NCBI GenBank assembly: GCA_028554755.1
Contig: JAPTOF010000006.1
Location: forward strand, 614,501 to 678,500
DNA length: 64,000 nt
Origin: Cordia subcordata
Taxonomy: Eukaryota > Streptophyta > Magnoliopsida > Boraginales > Cordiaceae
Reading direction: 5' to 3'
The notes beneath the pieces are model-generated. The model was not told the origin of the DNA. It saw only the letters and a program-made list of their open reading frames with translations, and did no database searches. The number at the start of each line of letters is the position of its first letter. Position 1 is the first letter of the stretch. Made by a program: the position numbers and the translations under genes. This document shows, in pieces, positions 34,935-47,789 of this stretch.

Positions 34935-37900
34935 GTTGGTTCATTACACCATTGTCTAAGTTCATTTTGTATTTATGAGACTCTTCGTGACTTCATCAGC
35001 TTTCATGCTGCAAACACGAAACTACTTAAAAATGATTTTAGAAAAAATGCAACGTTCTTTTCCGCTTTGAGCTAGGGTGTCTTGTCAAGCCATAACAAAC
35101 TCGAAACTAATTCATATCGGCCGTGAGTAATAGAGGAAAAGCCTTTTCAACAAGTGCATTTTTCGAAATCTAAATTATAATGATCTTCATACTGGAGAAA
35201 AATGCTAGGTTTGATATGCAATTTGAGGGTATCCGCCTAGACTTCATTTTTTTTTAATTTTATAATGAAGGATCTTAAAACCTTAATTATAACAAGTCAA
35301 CGCTATTTAGACATACTCCAAAACTACCCTTTATTACCTATGCTCAAAGTTGAACCGGCGAGTTGGCAGTGGAGTCTGCTATAGTCAGATTAGTATGTTG
35401 GCTTGCCATGTCTGATTCCCTTTTTTTCTTTTTCTGTGTACTTTGGCTGCGTCCGATTGAACAAGCCATTTTTAGCACCAAACTGTTGTCAAAATTAATG
35501 CAAGAGATGCTAGTACCCAAAAAATTCACTAAGTTCCACCGTGCACGCCTTTAATTTGTCCAGTTTCTTTTCATATACATGATTCATTTTTCCAGATGTG
35601 GGAATTCCCTTTTTTCCCCTTTTTGTCGAGATAAAAATATTATTAGTAGATTAAAAATTTACAAAAAAGCAAGGGCTTGTACATCAATGATAATAAGCTC
35701 AAGATACAAAACAAAGAGAATTTATACATAAACAAATTTGATCGTAAAAAACGAGTGCAAGTCTTAATAGAAAGAAAAAAAAATTTACTGCAATTGCAAA
35801 AAACGATCCAATATGTCACGCGATTAGTACGACCATAGACATACTGTTGATGTAGGATTTTATTTTATGAGTAGTGAGTGACACCAGAATTGGCCATCCA
35901 TTCTGGACATTACTCATTATTTGTATTATCAGTTGTCACTAAAAGAAGAAAGAAAATGCAAAACTATAAAGCATATACCCTGTACTCTTCGGATATTGGA
36001 GCGTACTAGCTGAAATTCTGTGACCTTTTTCTCTTTCCCATATTACTTTACAGCCCAAATTTGATGAAGTCCTCCATATATATTCCATCTTAAAGTTGTT
36101 TTTTTCAGACTTGATATCTAATTACTTGACCTTAACATTATTAGCCAAATACTTCCCAAAAGATTTAAATAAATTAGTGGGTTGAACTATTCAATGTTTT
36201 TTTGTCTCGATTTGCCAGCGCTTTTGGCTAGCATGGAAGGTTGGAGAGTCAGTTTAATTTAATTTGTTCCGTTCCTTCTTCGCATCTGCTGCTATCATTC
36301 CCATTATTGCTTTTTTAGGCCCCATTTATGAACATTAGATCCCCAACCTGCTTCGACTTAAATTATTAGGCGTTCACACTCTAATAAAGTCTTGCTGATA
36401 TACATTTTTGAAATCTTGAAAAAATATTTGAAAAATTAAATATTTAAATTTAACTTAGTAGTATATACATTAAAACATGAAACACATGGCATCATTAAAA
36501 AAAATTTAAAAATATTAAAAAAAAAAAAAGAAAAAACTTGTCAGAGGGTTCCATGAGCACCAGACAGCATCTTTTAGATATTTGCGAATTAATTTTCCCT
36601 CTGTTATGCATTTTTTAGATATTTTCTCAACTTTACATTTGACTAGCCAGTTTTTACAGCTCTGGCTATTTCTTCATTTTCATGGCTAAGATGGCGTGGC
36701 AACTCAAATCAAGAAAGTTCTGGCAGGTTATGAGACATATTTTATGCTAATTGATTGAATTTTGACTCAAAGCAAGTGCGAATTGAATTATTAATCAAAT
36801 AGTTAAACATGTGCTAAAATGATTTTCTTTAATATATATTTAGAATCAAAGATAAAATGCTGAAGTAACAACTAGTTATAATGGAAAGTCTCAAATTTGT
36901 ATTATATCATCGTCTTTTATAAATATGCTTTGGCCTTTGATAAATTTAAAACATGTGTTAAATACGCTATTACACTACAAATAACAACCTTAGATTGAAT
37001 TCAATGTCCTTTTTTTTTACCTATATTATGATTTAAATTCAATATCGTTTTACCTACATTAAAATTAGCTTCCTCTTCGGAAACAAACACACACATGTAG
37101 CAAACAAAATACTAAAACACGGAAAGATATCCAGGGTGGACCATTATATCTCAAACTAACCAACCCGATGCGAGCGAATATCACGCGATTTGTTCAATAT
37201 CATGTCTGTGCCGATATTTCCCCAATCTTGTCAAATAAAACCATTTAATCAACAAAACACAACCCCAGAAGCAAATAACATGTTTCCATCTACCACTGTT
37301 GGATCAATATGCAACGAAGAAGACAAGTTTAAAATCATATTTCACATTTTTTTCTTTATTTTAATGATAAACACACTTAATAGTTAAATTAATCGGATAA
37401 CGTTTATTATGTCCAATATTTTTTTAGTTTGAATTTGTAATCTCTCGTAGCAAATATCTAATAGTTTTTAGTTAACCTAAATTATGCACTGAGAGCCAAA
37501 TAGTGTCGTTAAATTTGTAAATTTGAGTTGATATATGTGATCCCATTTCGAAAGTAAAATTTTCATCATTAAAAGAGGCTCAAATTGTAAGTCCTACAAG
37601 CACAACTTCCTTGTTTGGGCTAAGTCCAATACAAAACAATAATGATTTGGGCCAAATAATGATAAGCGAACACTGACCAGTCAACATAACCATTATTTCG
37701 AGTGTCTCCTTGCTGGAGACTAGGGCCCCTAACAATGAGAGGCTGGCGAATTGGACAAAAAATCTTTTATATGAAAAACAAGAATGCAACATTTATAATA
37801 CGTGGTGTTCCACAAGCAATCTGAGTGGCAATCACGAGACACCACGTGCCTCTAAGTTGCCAAATATGTCATCTTCAACGTCCTTCTCCATAAAAAGCCG

Positions 37901-38125
37901 ATGGACCACCCCACCATTTATATCAAACCCAACCACTATTATTGTTGTCTTGTCACTCTATGTTCATCCCAGAAAACTGATAAAAATTACCCCGCCAATT
38001 TTGTACATTTCTATCACTTCATCACGAAATAGATATACATAGCTATACATGAATCCGAAGAAAAAATCGTGCTAGAGACACATTACAATAAATTACAACT
38101 TTGCATCGATAAAATCGTTTGTTGA

Positions 38126-38247
38126 TTTTATACATTGGTTTTCGATATCTATTATTTATTCATGTAAAATAACTAGATTCTTTAAATTTTATACGTTGGT
38201 CTTCGATCTCTATTATTTATCCATGTAAAATAACTAGATTCTGTAAA
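38126..38247. repeat. Two-copy 61-bp tandem repeat specific to copy B
   Basis: Units 38126-38186 and 38187-38247 both begin TTTTATAC and contain ATGTAAAATAACTAGATTCT. Copy A has only one unit (about 30535-30595), so the tandem step came after the segmental duplication or was lost in A. Confidence 0.85.
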
Positions 38248-38586
38248 ACAATTATTTTACGGTGATTCATATTGAACTGGTAATAACATGGTAAACACTT
38301 TCAACACTTGGCATGCAAAACATTTCAATCCTCTTTTTAACTCAACTAGTATGCCACCTCTATGCCTTTATTTTTATTTTTACTTTTACTTTGGGTTCAT
38401 AAAATAGCTCTTTTTTTGGTTGACATATATGCTAGCTATGAATAATAGAATAGATAAAATAATGCATAGGAATATAAACACAATAATTGGATAAAAACAA
38501 TAATGGCGGACAGATAGGATAATAACAGGAATATATAATAAAAATAGAACAAAACAGATATTTATTATATTAATATTATATTTGTA

Positions 38587-40741
38587 TCTATACTATATTA
38601 ATATAATTGTATCTCAATGACGATGTGAGAGTTTTAGAAGTTGCCACATCATCTCTTTATTATTATTTTGAAACGTGACACATGTAAATTAATTAATTAA
38701 AATATTTAAATTCCATGCATAGGTTTTCCACTTTGAAATGACTCATTTTTTCATCATCATCTGAAACATCCCGAGAAGAGCAATCTTGCTAATCTTAGTC
38801 AATGGTTGTACTGAATTATGATTTTGACTTTTCACTTTCTTATCAACTCTTTTGAAGGTTTCCTTCTATCAAATTCTACTCGGCTCCGTGCCTCCACATT
38901 ATATATGTATATATATTACATATATATTTATATAAAAACTTATAATTAGCTGGTTGGATAGCAATTCACATAATTTGAATCTACTATTGTTGTTAATAGA
39001 CTGATACAATATCGCCTTTGAGACTTTGGATCATTTTGTGCAACCCCTGTTTATAGTTATTGACTCTACAAAAGGTTATATGATGCTTATAAATGCGAAA
39101 GTTTATCTATGGAATTATTGGAATTTCAATAATTCTTTTGATTATTATATTATTTTAGTTCTACTATTTTTGTTTGTTTGGATGATTTTCCCTAAACTTT
39201 TGGCCTTTGTAGATGGATTTACATTACCACAATGTTTTTTTCACTTGGCTTGTGATTCTCCAACTGGAAATTGGATGTGAATTTGCTTTGCCTGTCTTGT
39301 CGACTTGCGTAGAGACTACAGCATCCAATCTTTAGTTGCTCAAGATTTAGTTAGTTATTTAATACAATCAAGTTGATATTATCAAAGTTTTAATTTGATA
39401 TTATAAGTTTTAGTTAGTTATTTAGAAAGTGCACCTTAGATTAATTTGTGAAATATAATTAAAATTATGAATGCAATATTGTATAGAATTAAAACATTAA
39501 TAATTTAATATTTAAAATTGTATTTTAAATTAATACGTTAAAAAGGTAATATAATTATATTGCATTAATAACACATTTCTATTATATTGCACGCTCTGTT
39601 TTGAGTGTGTTTTGTGTTGCTTTTCTATAATCATTGTAATCATGTGTGTATTGAATTTATTAATCATTGCCATAGAGTTGGTAGCTGACCATTTAATTAT
39701 ATTACAATCACATTATATTTATACATTTTCGTTTCACCTTTTCATGATCGCTTTTGAAATTTATCATTGCAATATAATTGTATATCACGTCATTACCTTT
39801 ACGCATTTCTGTTTTTATACTTTAATTTTAGAAAGCTCAAAAACCACATCCTAGCATTTTTACACCATTTCCATTGTATTTACCTATTAATTGATCATTG
39901 AAATATATAATATGGTTGTTAAATATCTTATAAAGACTACATCCTAACATTTAATGCACGTAACTATATATACATTGCTTTCTCATTTTTTTTACTACAT
40001 TTCATCCTCACAATTTTACTTTTTTAACACTCCTTTTTTATCGTTATTTTTTTTTCTTTGTGCAAATTTCTTGAAAATGGATCGTGAACAACATAGTATC
40101 AACCAATTGAACTCCAATTCACATGATTGATGCTTGACTGCTTGAGTTTCACACTTATCGGGTGTTTTAAATTTTAAATCAAATAATGAAGTTGTGAGTT
40201 TAGATATGGTGCTGATTGATTCAAATATACATTCTCATTATGAGACTTTTTTTTCATATATAAAATTGTGTATTATTGAGTTTTAAAATTTTACTTATTT
40301 TCTAACATTTTACTTATTTATTTTCTTTATTTATAGGGTGATCAGATATTGGTTTCTATTTGGAAAAGATTTATTGATAGATATCGTCCAATATAAAGAG
40401 AAGGAGGTATTTATTTTTTGAAGAATTTCTTGTTCTATGCTGCTAAAGAATTATATTGAGTAGTTGATAGCGATCAAATAATATCCTTCTTTCTAGAAAA
40501 TAATATTTGTCTCCAATAATTTGCTTATCAACTGAAATTCAACTCAAAACACAAATTCATATCCTTGATCATCATATCTTTTACTTTGCTTCAAAACTGC
40601 CATCCTCATCTAATATTTCTCCTACTTTTTTCAATAAACAAGAAAATTTTTAATTATACTCTTTTTTTTAATTTAGAAATACAATTAAAACAATTAATAA
40701 AATGGTTAACCTGTGCAAAGCACGAGCTTTGAAATCCCTAG
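38587..40741 (+). mobile_element. Inner Helitron 1 (2.15 kb)
   Basis: It starts TCTATACTATATTAATATAA after an A (38586). It ends with a CTGTGCAAAGCACGAG stem and GAAATCCCTAG before a T (40742). A GTTGCCACATCATC box near the 5' end recurs in the other units. It contains a decayed RPA-like reading frame near its 3' end. Confidence 0.72.
40110..40480 (+). pseudogene. Decayed RPA1-like OB-fold fragment inside Helitron 1
   Basis: Reading with stops ignored, 40135-40240 gives a stretch like VSHLSGVLNFKS followed by NNEVVSLDMVLIDSN. After an AT-rich interruption that ends in TTTATAG (about 40337), the sequence GDQILVSIWKRFIDRYRPI, a stop, then REGGIYFLKNF follows. This order (SLDMVLID.., GDQI.V.I.K.FI.RY, EG.IYFL.NF) is that of the DNA-binding OB fold in RPA70-like proteins. 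Plant Helitrons commonly carry such RPA-like genes near the 3' end. Several stops and a broken intron boundary make it non-functional. The match is from motif memory, not a search. Confidence 0.55.
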
Positions 40742-40743
40742 TA

Positions 40744-40806
<63 letters not shown>
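40744..40806. repeat. (ATT)n microsatellite at a Helitron junction
   Basis: About 21 uninterrupted ATT units begin two bases after the target T of inner Helitron 1. They run directly into ATAAAGCTAGACC, the start of the next Helitron-like unit. Confidence 0.93.
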
Positions 40807-40807
<1 letters not shown>

Positions 40808-42486
40808 AAGCTAGACCTCACTTTTGAGGTCATATTAGAAGGTGCCACACGTCATGAGTTAGAGTTTTGTAAGTAGTTAAGTTGTATCAAATCAACAAGT
40901 TTCAATTTTTGTGGGCTCTATCTTAATTAAGTATTTTATAAAATAATCATTATTTGCTACTAACAAATTACAAAAATTGTGTCATAAGCCTCCACTTTTT
41001 TTTCACTCTTTTTCTTTCAAGTTATTTCAAAATATCAAAATCAATTCTTATATTTTTAAAAAGCCATCAATTTAATCTCCATTGTTAAATATTTACTGAT
41101 AACTAAATAAAAGATGTAACTTGATTATTCTCTCTAATTTCAAACATTTATTAAATAAAATATAAGATGATTCTCAAGTTTTCATGAATGTATGAATGTG
41201 AAAATATGACATATATAAATGTTTAGTTAAAATAAAAAAATACACAAAAAGTATATTTATAGAATTTTTTAAACAAAAAATATACAAAATCTATATATTT
41301 ATATATAAAAATAATAAAGTTATACCACATTATCAAATTTTAATTTTTGTGAAAATTTTTTATTAATTACAATTCTGTATTAACAAATGAGAAAATTATC
41401 TTACAAGTCCCCATTATTTCTTTTTTTTAAAAAAATTAGTCCTAACTATTAAGAGAGATCCAAATCGGTTCTTATTATTTTCAAAAATAACTATATTAAG
41501 GAATATTTAATAAAAGAATCTGCATTTATATCTATACTATTATATAAAATTAAACCTAAATGGGTTTGGAGTTTTTTAAATGACATATGAGCTAACATAA
41601 GAGAGGATAAGTCAAAATTTTACACTTTTATAAATAGTAAGTAATTTGAATTTTATTATTTTGACTAGTTTTATTTCACAATTTTATAACATGTTGTATT
41701 TATTTTAAATTTAGTCTCTATTTATATAATTTATCTACCTATTGTTGGAAAATTATGAGATGAATGACAAATTATCTCTAGAGTTCTTTGGGTTTCCTAC
41801 TACTAACTCATTTAATTCATAGGAGTTTTGGATTCTTTGAATTATGATTTCCTACACAAATGTAGTAACTTTTGAGTTTCTCCACTATCTTAAAATAGAC
41901 TTAATTTAAAGAGTTTTGAGACCTTTTGAGTGCCTTTCATGAATATAGAAATAATGACTTAGTTTTCTCCTAAACCTATATATAGTGATTCTTTTAGGCA
42001 TTGCATAACAAAACAAAAATCTTTTCTACTAATAAATTCTAGAGCATGAGTAGCATATAGATCGTATGTGTTTATCATGTTTAATACTTATCTATATCAA
42101 TGTTCACCATATGTATAAAAAAAGGGTTCACCACTGAAAAGTTTGCAAACTTTTGTTCATGGAGTGCTACCATTACAAAAGGTATAAACATTGTATTATA
42201 GGAGGATTACATCACAGACTTGTTAGTACTGTAACAAAAGTATAAAGTCCTTAAGGAGATTGAGCTTAGTCGAATCTCTTTTATTTGGTTTCGTTTGATA
42301 TATTATTCAATTTTTTAGTTTATATTTTAGTTTTTTAGGTTTGATATTTTCCATATTATTTACTTTATTTACTTAATATTAGTTTCTTATTTCGTACAAT
42401 TCTATTTATTTTTTTGCATTTTACTAATAGCTATGCACGTATCTATATCTAGATAACTATATAATTATATAATAAGAATAAGAACA

Positions 42487-42775
<289 letters not shown>

Positions 42776-43233
42776 CAACAATCATCATTATTATCAATGT
42801 AAAATTGTACACACCTTAGAGGAAGTTCGGAGGCCTTAGAATAATCCAGATGGTGTAGCCTCATATGTGTCATTATTAATTTGCAATAAGATTTGGTACC
42901 ATGAGAGATTTATGAGAAAATTTAGAACCAAGTATTATCATAATCTTTTAATTTGACACATTTTTAAGACTTTTATCACATAAAAAATATAAAGAGACAT
43001 ATATTATACATAAAACTATAGATTATTCACCTTGTAAGAGTTCACGTGATCTTAGAGTATACAATGATTAATATAAATAAAGAAATGAGTTTAGAAATTC
43101 AAAAGATTTGGTGTCAGGAAAAAGATAATTTAAAACTAAAGGTTTCCATTAATCTTTTAATTTTATGCCTTTAAGGACTTTTATTATATGAACACATACA
43201 AAAAAAAAAATACATTATACTTAAATATAAATG

Positions 43234-43236
43234 CAT

Positions 43237-43296
<60 letters not shown>
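43234..43296. repeat. (CATA)n(CA)n(TA)n compound microsatellite
   Basis: The tetranucleotide run passes into a CA run and then a TA run, inside inner Helitron 2. Confidence 0.93.
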
Positions 43297-43893
43297 TCAT
43301 TGTGTATTTATCTGCTTAAATTTTGAAGGCATTTCTGTTGACCACTATTAATGTGCAAATAAATAAATAAATTTAAAAGTTCAAAAGATCTGGTACTATA
43401 TTATAACATAGTTTAGAACCAAAAGTTACCATCATGTATTTTTATGTATTTATCTCGATAATGATCCAAACTTGAGACTTATAAAAAAACTTTAATATTG
43501 AATTTTTTAAATTATGTATATAAAAAGACTACCTAATAAAAATTTTGCACACACATATATATATATATATAAAATAAAACAAAATAAGATGTAATTTCGC
43601 TCTACCAAGTGGCGCTTTATATGACAAGCTTTTCATAATTACTTATCAATTAATTAAATATGTCCATTCTTAGGTCAATTTTTTGTTTTTCATCATTTAT
43701 TTAGTTGTATTCCTGTATTTAACATTTTAATTTAATTAATATTATTCCCTTTCTTTATATATCATCATTATTTTATTAATCTCATAATATATAATTATTT
43801 CAATAACTATTTAGTAAGATGCAAAAACTTTATAGTTTTAATATATCCAATCACATATGTAGCTCCCCGTGTATCGTACGGGTGTCACACTAG

Positions 43894-44692
43894 TATATGT
43901 ATAAAGCTGAACCTATTACATTGAAATGCTGCCATGTGGCGCGATTCAGAGTTTTTGTTTCATTGTTCTAATAATGTCCCTATATATATAGAAGCTTTAA
44001 TTGTCAGAGTTTTAATTATAAAATGTTTTCTTCCTTATGTAAAGGTGAGTATGTCTGATATTTTAATTTTTTTTTACGCCCATTCCAATCAAATTTATAT
44101 CTTTCAGAGATTTTGCTATCAAATTTGTATCTTTCAAATTAAATATATAAAGCTGAACTAGTTGTACTACATTAGTTTCCTCCAAAATTTTTGGCTCACA
44201 TAAAGTTGCCACGTGTCATTTTTTTTAAAAAAGGAAAAGATTACTATATACATTAAAAAGGAAAAAAATAATCTGTTACATTAAAAAGATGCTCAATAAT
44301 TGATAGAAATATATCAATCTACATCATTTATGATTTTTCTTTCTAAAATTATTAAATTTTCCAAAAATATAAAAGTTGTAATTAATGTTAAAAATTTAAT
44401 ATGACAAAATATATATGTAGTTTATCCATCACATTAATTGTCAAAACTAATCATTAACAATAATTAAAAATACCAAAATACGTATTTCCTCTATGTATCA
44501 CACGGGTACTAAATTATTTAAATTATATATTGTAAATTCAATTAATACATTGTGTAATTGTCTTTTCTTATATTATTAGATACTTATATTACTTATATTA
44601 TTAATCCTATAATATTTATTTTAATTATTTTATATTACATATATATAAAATTATAATTAATTTTCCCGTACACCATATGGGGAAAAGACTAG
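43894..44692 (+). mobile_element. Remaining Helitron fragments at the right of the nest
   Basis: Two further 5'-type segments begin near 43900 (TATAAAGCTGAACC, then GCCATGTGGC) and near 44146 (TATAAAGCTGAACT, then GTTGCCACGTGTCA). A degenerate 3' hairpin (CTCTATGTATCACACGGGTA) lies near 44490-44512. The intact outer 3' end is at 44664-44692. The TC starts have been lost. Confidence 0.5.
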
Positions 44693-46144
44693 TATAAAAT
44701 ATAGCTCTAATGGGCAACCACTTCTGTCCTTTCCTTTTCATATGCTTGTTCAACATAACAATTATATGGCAACGTAATATGTTGTTCAAGTTGCCAAGTA
44801 GAGGACACTTGCTAAGTTTCAAATAAAAATACTCAAAAACAACATTTTCAAGTGGACACTAATTCATCTTTGCGCATTATTCACCCCGTAAAAGACGACA
44901 AAGTCAGCCCTAAACCTGATCAAAGTCAACCTTGTTCATATATATATATATATATATATATAGTTTGCGTCACATCGCTGCGTCCCCAGTGCACGCAATT
45001 ATATACGCCAAAGAGAATCTGCCATCTGAATGCCGTTACCGCCCGTTCATATTGGTTGTCCGATCTGCAACTTAACGGGAAAAGCTACGAGACAAATCTT
45101 GTCCAAACATGTGGACAAGAATGCACATACTAATAAATTTTCGATCTTCTCGTAACGCTGTTATGAGATAATAAGAATAACAATATTATTATTATTATTA
45201 ATTTTTCATGATATTATAACGTTGTGAAAAATATAAATACATTTCATAGTCTAATTTCTGATGCAGAGAATTATGAAGTTGGAAGTTAATTCACTCGTCG
45301 AAGGACCCCAGTTCCCATAATTGTTTAATTTCCAGGAATAGACAAAATAAGTCAATCAAAGTGTGCGTGTATATAGTGTATTGCTAAAGCAGGTGATTTG
45401 ATGCGGCTTTTGTTTTTCTTGTTTCCCATTGGAAACAGTCTCATCTCGCAAGGCTTTTTAATATTCTTGCTGCATCCTCTTTAGTAGTGGTGGGTCTCGC
45501 GATGCGTCATATCAAATAATATCAAATACAAGAAAGGGTCTCAGAACCCTATTTCAATATTGTCACTAATTCTCGTCTGCTGAACCTGAATGCTTTTTTG
45601 GTATCATAACATTGCTCATCTAAAAACTTTTCCTGCAGCCATTAGAAGGGCGAGACTGAGTCGCCAGTCCTGACTCAATAGGTCAACAACTCAAGTCAAT
45701 AATTAGAATCTCGCATGATGTTGGTGGATAATTTACAACTCGAGTCAACAATTAAAATCCCACGTAATGTTGACGAACGAATCACAAGGATGATCAATTT
45801 ATTAAGGTTTTAACTGTCACATATTTATGGGAAAGCCAACAAATTGACGGACTAGTTAACTTCTGGACTTACCTTACCTCTAAGGATGCATATTTTTTAG
45901 GAGCCTCCTCACAATATTAGGAAGTTGATTGGTGACTCTAGGAGAGTTTCCACCCCCTAGGATTGTTCTTAATCTTCGCAATGCTTCCATTTAAAAAAAA
46001 AAAAAAAAAACCTTTCCCTGCAAAGTGGAGCGGTGGAGGGAGTGAGAATCATCCGGCCTCTCATGCGTTTATTATATCACAAGTAAAATAAAATTGTTAT
46101 AGATAATCAGCTGATAATGTTATAAAAGGATCCATCGCAAAGAA

Positions 46145-46519
46145 TTGAACGTTATTAATAATGTGCCAAACATACATCGTTCTTCTTGTAGAGCTGCTTT
46201 ATATCAACATATATTCTACAATGATGTATTCGAGCACAAGCTTAAATTTTTTGACCCCGGGAACAAAAGAAATAAGGCTTTATTCATAAAGTTCTTGTTC
46301 GAAGTGTCCATTTCTGGAACTATCGCAAAGTACATATCAAACCAGCTAGAAAAATATACGTGTAGCACAAGAATTACTCCCTTTTGGGCTGTTCTAATAA
46401 TTTCAACACAGCAAAAATGCTCCACCCTGAATTGGAGACCCTTTACAACTACTAACCCTTTATGTTTGACATTGCTATGTTTCAACTTCTGGTTCTCTAA
46501 GCCGGATCAGATCAAGTAA
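46145..46519 (+). other. Unidentified 124-codon open frame shared in part with copy A
   Basis: The segment FEHKLKFFDPGNKRNKALF is open here. Most of it recurs at 32410-32520 in copy A with amino-acid changes and broken flanks. I recognise no domain. It may be a relic of an older gene or chance. Confidence 0.2.
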
Positions 46520-47131
46520 CCATTAATGTGGCATCTGTCAATCAAGTTAACTGATTTAAAATACTTTTATTCACAATAATAATAGCAAATAATGAGAATC
46601 TATATCATTATATGTTAAATTATATCTTTCGCAATATTAAGGTTTGATAGATATCAAAATGTTACACTAATTATGCTTCCTTAAAAAGGTTTTTTTTTTT
46701 TTAATTCTTAATCAATTAGTCACACTCATATATGTCATTGTCAACTAGTCAGAAATAGAGCACCAGTTCTCACAACCCTCTTATTCTGTGTCTCATCTTC
46801 TTGTGTTTGCATTCGGCAAATTAGAAAAGTGCTGTTAACTTTGGGCCATAGGAGGCAACATTTGAAGCCCCACACACTCCCATATGCCAAATAGATCCAA
46901 TTTCCACTTGCTATATCAAGAAATTAAAAACACATGGGAAATGCATTGTACGGTTAAACTCCAGCTGTTTTCCCTCTTCTTCCTTTTTTTTTTTTTCCTT
47001 CTTCTTTTCATGATTGGATCTTTCCCACCTACGGGCATCTCCACATTATTTTTGTTAGCAAGACACACAAGATTTAACGTGATATTAGCGTGATATTATT
47101 TTAACGTTTTAAAATTATCATAGTTGTCTAA

Positions 47132-47347
47132 GGGCCTGTTTGGATTAGTTTTTTTAAGGAAAAAACACTTTTTTTTCCCTAAAAAGTTTTTACAAAATTT
47201 GCAATAACTATTTGATTTGGTTTCTAAAAAAGTTAAAACTCTGAAAAAAAAACTCAAATACAACTTTTTTTAGAAGCAAAAAATTTCAATTTCTAAAAAA
47301 AATTATTAAAAAAAATATCTTTGAAAAAAACCAACCTAAACGAACCC
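47132..47347. mobile_element. Tourist-like MITE with empty site in copy A
   Basis: The ends GGGCCTGTTTGGATTAGTTT and CCAACCTAAACGAACCC are inverted, with TAA on both sides (47129-47131, 47348-47350). Copy A reads GATGTCAAATTCTATCG (34075-34089) without the insert. The empty site confirms both the 216-bp extent and the 3-bp duplication, and so a PIF/Harbinger (Tourist) origin. Confidence 0.9.
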
Positions 47348-47550
47348 TAATTCTCTCGTAGGCCATGACAAATAAGCCTTACCTTTCAGTGTCTATTCAC
47401 CCTTTCTTCGTCTGCACTGAAAACCATATACGAAGTTGGATACTGAGCCACCCTTGGTGCTGCATTATGTCATGTTATACGACAACCTAAGGTGGTTGAT
47501 TGCATCATTGTCTAAGTTCGTTTTGTGTTTGCGAAACTCTTCATGACTTC

Positions 47551-47789
47551 CAGCCTGTTTGGCAGTGCTTATTTTGCTGTTTTCAAACAGTTACAATAAA
47601 AAGAATGTAAAACATAGAAGGTATTTGGTTTTGTTTATTTTAGGTGCTTATAAACACTTAGAAAAAAATACCTTCTCATTTGTTTTTTACTATTTAAGTA
47701 CTTATAAACACCAAATAAACAAAGTCAAACACCATTATACTTTTACTGTAGTTGCTTAAAAGCAACAAAATAAGCACTCCCAAGCAGCC
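47551..47789. mobile_element. hAT-like MITE with empty site in copy A
   Basis: The ends CAGCCTGTTTGGCAGTGCTT and AATAAGCACTCCCAAGCAGCC (shown in part) form an inverted repeat of about 30 bp with ATTTTGCTG/CAACAAAAT inside. The flanks share ACTTC. Copy A continues GACTTCATCAGCTTTCATG (34989-35007) without it. The superfamily is uncertain because the target duplication is short or decayed. Confidence 0.68.

Larger units (their letters stand above)
30095..37372. repeat. Segmental duplication, copy A
   Basis: This block realigns in the same order and orientation with copy B (37614-51675). Anchor pairs include 30170-30230 with 37680-37740 (CAACATAACCAT..TTCGAGTGTC), 30912-31050 with 44702-44850 (ATATAGCTCTAATGGGCA), 31470-31700 with 45265-45490, 32400-32500 with 46230-46330 (CGAGCACAAGCTTAAATTTT), 35350-35560 with 48200-48400, and 36680-37370 with 50980-51675. 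Copy A lacks the Helitron nest and two MITEs of copy B. It has its own foldback element and solo LTR. No intact gene was recognised in either copy. Percent identity was not computed; by eye most anchors are highly similar. Confidence 0.93.
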
